Shown here: in pieces, positions 57,901 through 62,000 of the stretch | How positions within the stretch are numbered: position 1 is the stretch's first letter | How the letters are laid out: each line of letters starts with the position of its first letter | Assembly: GCF_964340395.1 (NCBI RefSeq) | Contig: NC_135566.1 | Span: 4,847,501-4,909,500, forward strand | Length of the DNA: 62,000 nucleotides | Origin: Glandiceps talaboti | Lineage: Eukaryota; Hemichordata; Enteropneusta; Spengelidae | Reading direction: 5' to 3' | The notes under the pieces: model-generated | The model's database searches: none | Seen by the model: the letters and a program-made list of their open reading frames with translations, nothing else | Told to the model about the DNA's origin: nothing | Position numbers and translations under genes: made by a program

Positions 57901-60601
57901 TTTTGCTTTCAAACATTCAACAAGGAAAGGAAGTAGTTGTTAGAGTGGTTTGCCACTGCAGGAAATAAAGGTACATTCGTAAACTTTGGGTTCTGGAGTC
58001 ATTTCATGATTTCACATCACATAAATTTTGTTCGGTTACCAAGAATCATCAAATTGAAACTATTTTTCACCTCTATTGTTCTTTCAAAGGAACACCATGC
58101 ATGATGTGAAATTGTGAAATCATTCTCAAGAACCCATAGTTTACAAAAATACCTTTATCGCCATCCAAAAAAAATACCTTGGCATTCTCCTTCACTGATT
58201 CTGAGCTTCACATACAGTTGAATATGCTTCTGAATAGCTCCTTCAGTGTCTAAACTCTATAATCTTTTGTCTTTCTGATAACTTGCATATGATGTATTCT
58301 GGTCGGTATGGCAGTTGGACCATACAGCCATCCTATAACTGTTACATGACTCCTTCATGACCTAAACAGTTTACACTAAAAGCAATAAAATCACTGAAAC
58401 AGCCAAACCTTGTTTTTTTTACTGCAGACCCACAACAGTAAACTTCCGCCAGTCAGTACCCTTTCCAACACATATTCCACACACCACAACATACAAAGCC
58501 AACAATTACAACAGAGTACACAACAAAGTCTACACCAGAGTCAGCCATCTCATCATCCCGCCATGTTGACGCCACCCTCACCGTCACCAAATCAAAGGGT
58601 TTCATCTCAAAGTGCAGCTCAGATGATGATGAATCTGCAACACCAACAGCAACAGCAGCAGCAACAACAACAACAACAGTACCTACTGCAGCACAACTAT
58701 ATACAGTTTGCAAGTCCAGGTATGGTTATAAGATAATGTACTGTGTACATATTTCATTTTATCTTCTCTTGGTAGACTGAGTTGGCCCAATCGATCCCTC
58801 TAAATTTTATCACTTGTGCATGTCAGATCAGTTTCTTCTAGTTCAATACTATTTTCTCCAAGATGTGTGATTCCCTGATTACTGTAAACATATTTATTTT
58901 GGCACATGAAAAATTTGGCAGAATAGTAATTTAGGACATATGTCAGGCACACTTTAATTTGGAGGAACGCTTAGTCTCATCCATTCAGCCTAGCTGCTGT
59001 GTTCAGTGCAACTATTGTTGTCAACTATCACAACAGATGAATATAAATCTATGGTAACTCATAAAGTATGTTAGCGAGATTTATTTCCATGGAAAAAAAA
59101 CAACATTTTTGCAAATATTCTGCTAAAATGACTGAAATATACTACACAGTAGCAGATTTACTGAATGAGAACAATACCACAAGTTGACCAAATGCAAAGC
59201 AATTACTTTGAGTTCAAGCCCAATTTTTTGGACCGTTTCAGTACTACTGGACAGTCCTTCTCTATAAATGCCATCTATAATTATATCGAAAAATGAAACA
59301 AACACTGAATACAGAAATGTTAATATGACTGCAGCTAGAATACATGAATAATATAACATTTTGTTCATTGTCAGCACCCCCTCATAGTGTTGCATCTTTC
59401 TGTAAGAAAAACAAGGTTTAATATTATCAGCAGAGGGGGGATATGCCATGAAAAGAAACGCTATAATTCCAATCACAATCAAGTTGTTAGTGTAGATCAC
59501 CCCTGACTGGTGGATTTCAAATTTGCATGTCTTTCAGGGGGACAGCAACAACCCTCAAAACACATACAACATGTTACTATGGTTCCCTCCCAAGCACAAC
59601 AACATCTTGAACAAATCCATGTTTCCCAATCGTCTCCAATCGCCTTGACAACCATCCCCATGAGACTGGATGGAATGAATCTATCAAAAAACCCAGTATT
59701 GTCTAATCATAGTGAAAATGACATCAAAGATGAAACTGTTGGTACACCTAGTGGTAAGTTGTATAATACCTGAGATTTTGAATTTAAAGGGATGCGTGTT
59801 GGATTTGGATTAAAATTTGGGTGTCAAAAATAGTTGTCTTGCAGAGCTGAAAAAAAATGTTGTCCTGAACAAAGAAATGGTTTTATTTATGGCCCAACTG
59901 ATGATAAGGGTGTTTGTATGCAATTCTATGTTTGTCATTACCCGTATTTCTTCTTCAATCTTGTCAAATTATGAAAAATAAAATTGACATCCTCTACAAC
60001 AGGATTTGTAAAAAATGTCTTCATTTGTACAATAGAGACCCTACCAGTGCATATCTGAGTGAAAATGATCATTTTTTGCTCAAATTTGGGAACTTTAATA
60101 AAACAGTTTGATTGAGTCATTCAGACTGTTACAGTATGATTATGAATTGAAAGTATCATCATGTTTACTTCTGATTTTTTTAAATTGAAAAAAAAATTTA
60201 ACCGACCGACAGACCGACCCCATCATTTTTAAAGTGTTATTATAAGAAAAAGAAGTAAGTATGAGTGTGCTAATGATGGAAGCAGTGAAAGTACAATGGA
60301 GTTCAAACATTGGCTTTTAAACCATCCAATAGTTATATTAACTACCGTAGTACACCATCATTTGCAAACAGTCTAATTTGTGATAACAATTGAGATTATT
60401 TGATACTCTTATCATAGATTCTCATCAGCTCTCTCTCTCTTTCTCTATATTTCATCTCTAGGGAATTACCAAACATTAGCATACATGCAAATTACTGAAG
60501 AGAAAAATGACCAATCACAGGGCCAGGATGACGATGATCCTTCCAATAATAGAACTCTAGAGGGCTACAATGTGGCAACAGAAGTGCAAACATCCATTTG
60601 A
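39634..60601 (+). CDS. HNF1: HNF1 POU-homeobox transcription factor (HNF1A/HNF1B type), complete, 8 coding exons
   Basis: Exons 39634-39959, 48632-48831, 54343-54532, 56014-56189, 56811-57010, 58428-58719, 59538-59753 and 60462-60601 join to 1740 nt, 579 residues plus TGA. Junction phases are 2,1,2,1,0,1,1, all GT-AG. Domains: N-terminal dimerisation helix (residues 6-32, [16 protein letters not shown]); acidic Ser/Glu linker; POU-specific domain (about 108-176, with [20 protein letters not shown]); basic nuclear-localisation-like KKMRRNR (198-204); HNF1-type extended homeodomain (about 200-282) ending with [14 protein letters not shown]; then a Ser/Thr/Gln-rich activation region with LPPVSTLSN (370-378) and a 12-Gln tract (437-448). 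HNF1 proteins bind GTTAATNATTAAC as dimers and drive gut, liver and kidney-type programmes in vertebrates. Length fits HNF1B (557) and HNF1A (631). Which vertebrate paralogue is closer cannot be told; it is probably the single pre-duplication gene. Confidence 0.96.
40140..40800. promoter_or_regulatory. CpG-enriched block in 5' part of HNF1 intron 1
   Basis: CpG density is raised relative to the rest of the intron (ATGGCGCACG, TTCGCGAGGC, TTGCGCGTTAAC, TTTTTCCGCGCC). It may belong to the same promoter domain as 38550-39633. No exon can be proven. Confidence 0.35.
44335..44522 (+). repeat. 40-bp direct repeat
   Basis: AAATCTCATTCTTTTCA(C/T)GG followed by GTTTCACATCAAAACATT occurs at about 44337 and 44485, spaced 148 bp. 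Confidence 0.85.
45540..45785 (+). repeat. Diverged short tandem repeat (TTTCACcATGTAAATTTCA)
   Basis: Variants of CATGTAAATTTCACGTTGTA recur about every 20-45 bp. Units are heavily diverged. Confidence 0.6.
46545..46720 (-). repeat. Dispersed repeat family, copy 2 (inverted)
   Basis: The reverse complement reads TTTTGCAATTTTACAGCC to GCGAAATAAG and matches 700-890 over about 150 bp. Confidence 0.7.
47195..47330 (+). repeat. Dispersed repeat family, copy 3
   Basis: CTCAAAGACTAATTTTTACT and the following GATTACCAGACTG, CACTACTTATTTTTGTT and AGTCTTTAGTGAAAATTTCC match copy 1 in the same orientation. Confidence 0.7.
48020..48560 (+). repeat. Diverged tandem repeat just upstream of HNF1 exon 2
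   Basis: Units of 59-72 bp carry CACCATCCTGGTC.TCTGTGTA, then GAAATGAACATTTTTTC, then in alternate units CTACAGAGTAACTG. CCTGG words fall at 48032, 48104, 48163, 48230, 48289, 48357 and 48517. The alternate units look like a two-unit higher order of about 127 bp. Confidence 0.8.
48632..48831 (+). CDS. HNF1: HNF1 exon 2 (POU-specific domain)
   Basis: 200 nt, residues 109-175 plus one base of His176. [20 protein letters not shown] and the following [20 protein letters not shown] match vertebrate HNF1 almost exactly. Acceptor TTTCATTTGTAG, donor C|GTAAGT. Confidence 0.97.
49325..49720 (+). repeat. Dispersed repeat, copy 2 (partner at 7265-7745)
   Basis: See the partner: CTTTTTGTAGCTATATACAT, GATAAATCAAATCAAA, CAGTTTTAACATGATGACAG and CTACAGATAATATTGAACGC are shared in order. 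Confidence 0.7.
51304..51706 (-). mobile_element. TAGGCCTA-ended MITE, copy 1
   Basis: The ends TAAGGCCTGAAAAAAATAAT and ATAATTTTTTTATTAGGCCT are inverted repeats, extending inward to GGTTCC(A/G)GTTTACCCGACCCC-like sequence. The body of about 400 bp is the reverse complement of 53895-54270. A 141-codon frame inside is incidental. Confidence 0.85.
53520..53780. mobile_element. Foldback element, copy 2
   Basis: Contains CATGAATATTCACC and the arm TTTTATGAAAATGTCACTAT followed by TTGCTGGAGTGATGTT, matching 13240-13275. Related to 12850-13280. Confidence 0.6.
53895..54270 (+). mobile_element. TAGGCCTA-ended MITE, copy 2
   Basis: Opposite orientation to copy 1. The ends CTAAGGCCTAATAAAAAAAA and AATTATTTTTCTAGGCCTAA are inverted repeats of about 35 bp with the palindrome AGGCCT. 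The body shares TTTCCATTGTTTTCCAAATG and GGTCTCTGTGTTGTTTATTT. It ends 72 bp before HNF1 exon 3. Confidence 0.88.
54343..54532 (+). CDS. HNF1: HNF1 exon 3 (linker and start of homeodomain)
   Basis: 190 nt, residues 176-238 plus two bases of Ala239. An Asp/Asn-rich linker is followed by [20 protein letters not shown] and [15 protein letters not shown], homeodomain helices 1-2. Acceptor AATCTTACCAG has a weak pyrimidine tract; donor GC|GTAAGT. Confidence 0.95.
54533..56013 (+). other. HNF1: HNF1 intron 3
   Basis: 1481 bp. An AT run near 54570-54590 and a dispersed repeat at about 55175-55300 (partner at 17100-17225: TTTGACCTCA.GAATGA, TGTTATGTTTG(C)GCATGTGCA). Nothing coding. Confidence 0.85.
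56014..56189 (+). CDS. HNF1: HNF1 exon 4 (homeodomain recognition helix)
   Basis: 176 nt, residues 239-297 plus one base of Gly298. [20 protein letters not shown] is the HNF1-specific insertion between helices 2 and 3; [20 protein letters not shown] is the recognition helix with the invariant WF.N.R. Acceptor TTTTTCCTCAG, donor ACAG|GTTGGT (weaker). Confidence 0.97.
56190..56810 (+). other. HNF1: HNF1 intron 4
   Basis: 621 bp of AT-rich sequence; I see nothing in it. Confidence 0.85.
56811..57010 (+). CDS. HNF1: HNF1 exon 5
   Basis: 200 nt, residues 298-364. Thr/Ala/Asn-rich, with [20 protein letters not shown] and [19 protein letters not shown]. Start of the activation region; low conservation with vertebrates expected. 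Acceptor GACCTTTCAG, donor ATG|GTGAGT, phase 0. Confidence 0.88.
57130..57234. mobile_element. Small palindromic MITE (TAGTCTAGTTCCTGACGACC)
   Basis: The left arm TAGTCTAATTCCTGATGACT and the right arm GGTCGTCAGGAACTAGACTA are inverted. 105 bp in all. An arm recurs at 22345-22400, and short TAGTCTAGTTCCT remnants occur near 26669 and 33160. Confidence 0.8.
57955..58165. mobile_element. Foldback element, copy 3
   Basis: AAAGGTACATTCGTAAACTT with GGGTTCTGGAGTCATTTC is inverted at GAAATCATTCTCAAGAACCC and ATAGTTTACAAAAATACCTT. Arms are about 75 bp and relate to 12870-12930. Confidence 0.8.
58428..58719 (+). CDS. HNF1: HNF1 exon 6 (Gln-rich activation region)
   Basis: 292 nt, residues 365-461 plus one base of Gly462. 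Carries [10 protein letters not shown], which matches the conserved LPPVSTL block of vertebrate HNF1 activation domains, then Gln/Ser/His-rich sequence and 12 Gln encoded by mixed CAA/CAG (58638-58673). Acceptor TTTTTTTTACTGCAG, donor CAG|GTATGG. Confidence 0.93.
58720..59537 (+). other. HNF1: HNF1 intron 6
   Basis: 818 bp. The minus strand has an open frame of 125 codons (59123-59500) with hydrophobic stretches; see findings. Otherwise nothing seen. Confidence 0.8.
59538..59753 (+). CDS. HNF1: HNF1 exon 7
   Basis: 216 nt, residues 462-533 plus one base of Gly534. [20 protein letters not shown], then [17 protein letters not shown] and an acidic [14 protein letters not shown]. Acceptor CTTTCAG, donor GTG|GTAAGT. 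Open with matching phase to its neighbours. Confidence 0.88.
59754..60461 (+). other. HNF1: HNF1 intron 7
   Basis: 708 bp. Contains AACCGACCGACAGACCGACC near 60202, an echo of the ACCCGACCGACCC word in the 9.6 and 10.2 kb duplicates, and a CT-rich tract 60427-60459 serving as the pyrimidine tract of exon 8. Confidence 0.8.
60462..60601 (+). CDS. HNF1: HNF1 exon 8 (terminal coding exon)
   Basis: 140 nt, residues 534-579 and stop TGA (60599-60601). [20 protein letters not shown], an Asp run, and the end [12 protein letters not shown]. The acceptor after a long CT tract (CATCTCTAG) is strong and the phase fits. Conservation with the vertebrate C-terminus is weak, so this exon rests on splice logic. 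Confidence 0.82.
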
Positions 60602-62000
60602 TAACACTGGTGTAACCATGGCAATAATATTGTAGAACTATTACTGGGATAGTCAGTATGTAAAGGCTCTAATCATGATCTCAGTTTTGAAACCATTTTT
60701 TGAGTATTTCCAATCTCCTGTCGACAGAGATGACTTTGTACAAGTGCAAAACAATTTTTTTTTGTGTTTTGCAAAAAAATAGGAAGTATGGAATGGGTCA
60801 AACTGAAAATTATTGAAAGTTGATAAAAAATGAGGAAAATATATGGCCAAGCATCAATGGACATGGATACCACAGATATGCATGCAGTCAGTATTGAATC
60901 TGTGACGGCTAGATAAAATTTTGGCTTCCTATGCCATATGTGCTACACATACTTCCACAATAGGATAGTATATGCCATGATTATAACCTCGCAGCATTGT
61001 GCATTTTCATTTAATTTCTTTAAAAATCAAAACAAATTTCAGGGGTCATGACAGTGCTAATAATATCATAAATAACAATATTACCTCAGTATGATTTAAT
61101 GTTACAACAAACTACAATAAGATACGATAGTGGGGTATAGATATTTCTTTTTCACTTTTCTGAAGAACTTTGCAAAGTTGTTTTATATATCAAAGCCTCT
61201 CTATAGTGCATCTGCTTTCAAATTTTATGTTAGTTAGCTTCCTGGCTTTTTTTTGCTTCATGAAATAAATATTTTCTGCAAGAAAAAAGGCATCTATTTT
61301 TCTGAGAGGCACTCACTCAGTTTAAAGTGACCATGTTCTGCTTTGTTTCTATATGTAGGCATTTTACACCAAAATTTTGAGGTGGATGTATAAAAAAGGT
61401 TAACATCTACGTGTCCAGTCCAAATTTGCAAAAAAGTTATAGAAAAGAAGTATTTTGAAAAGTGATGCATTTAGAGAATGTGTTCATGTTAGAACATGGT
61501 CAAAGGTCAAACATTTCAATTTTACAGTTGAGGTCATTGTTATTTCTGTTGAAGGAAAAACATTTTGGCCGAACCTTGTAGTTTTAAAGGTTGTATAATT
61601 TTAGATGACAAGAAGGAAAATTTAGATATAGTAAATATCTTATTCTGATTATGAAAAAAATGAATTCAACAAAACAGCAGAAGTTCAGTAAACAAACTGC
61701 CCAAAATACTACATTCATAAATTAACCAGCAATGAACTGCCAATTGTTGTCATGATAAAAAGGAGAGCAGAAAAATCAAAATTTTGACATTTTTGTTGGA
61801 CATTTTGCCAAATGTTTGTAGTTTTGTAACCTTGTTTGTCTGTTTAGACCGTAGAAATGAGATAATTGTATCTTAGCAAGTCTTTTAAGAAAGACATATA
61901 TTTCAGTTATACATTAATAGTGGATATACTAAAAAAAAGTAAAATATATATGTGAAAAAATGGAGTTTCCAGCTTTAGTTTAGAGAATTTGAAAGAAACA
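60602..62000 (+). other. HNF1: HNF1 3' UTR and downstream flank
   Basis: AT-rich sequence with no further exon visible. A polyadenylation signal candidate lies at 61264-61269. Confidence 0.7.
61264..61269 (+). terminator. Candidate polyadenylation signal AATAAA
   Basis: AATAAA 663 bases after the HNF1 stop, followed within 30 bases by TTTTTCTG-type sequence. The first clean hexamer I see downstream of the stop; 3' end not proven. Confidence 0.35.

Larger units (their letters stand above)
57011..58427 (+). other. HNF1: HNF1 intron 5
   Basis: 1417 bp with a small palindromic MITE (57130-57234) and a foldback element (57955-58165). The palindrome ATGAATATTCAT occurs near 57787. Confidence 0.85.

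Overview
The window is eukaryotic nuclear DNA from an animal. It is AT-rich, introns run up to about 18 kb, every inferred junction is GT-AG, and it is loaded with palindromic short DNA transposons, tRNA-derived SINEs, microsatellites and tandem repeats. There are no bacterial operons. The protein evidence points to a bilaterian with an HNF1 gene not yet clearly assignable to the vertebrate HNF1A or HNF1B branch. SINE tails of the GCGCTATATAAG type and overall texture fit a marine invertebrate (hemichordate, echinoderm, cephalochordate or lophotrochozoan), but I cannot fix the phylum.

Two protein-coding genes lie head to head. On the minus strand, from 38698 down to the left edge, is the 5' part of SPPL3, a signal-peptide-peptidase-like intramembrane aspartyl protease. 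Five coding exons (38679-38698, 20627-20704, 3332-3468, 1703-1822, 461-539) encode about the first 144 residues; the catalytic half lies beyond the window. On the plus strand, 39634-60601, is a complete HNF1 POU-homeobox transcription factor gene: eight coding exons, 1740 nt, 579 residues, all phases compatible. The start codons are 935 bp apart, across a CpG-enriched spacer that is a candidate shared promoter.

Layout: 1-3500 SPPL3 exons 5-3; 3469-20626 SPPL3 intron 2 (duplications, two tRNA-SINEs, foldback elements); 20627-20704 SPPL3 exon 2; 20705-38678 SPPL3 intron 1 (160-bp and 61-bp tandem arrays, several MITE families, a long CA repeat); 38679-39633 divergent promoter region; 39634-60601 HNF1 with seven introns of 0.6-8.7 kb; 60602-62000 3' UTR and flank.

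The main biological point is the divergent SPPL3-HNF1 pair. In human, as I recall it, SPPL3 and HNF1A are also divergent neighbours on 12q24.31, and the first two HNF1 coding exons here (326 and 200 nt) have the lengths I recall for human HNF1A. This suggests an old linkage kept since before the HNF1A/HNF1B duplication, perhaps because HNF1 regulatory DNA lies in the giant SPPL3 introns. No new enzymatic or defence system is visible.
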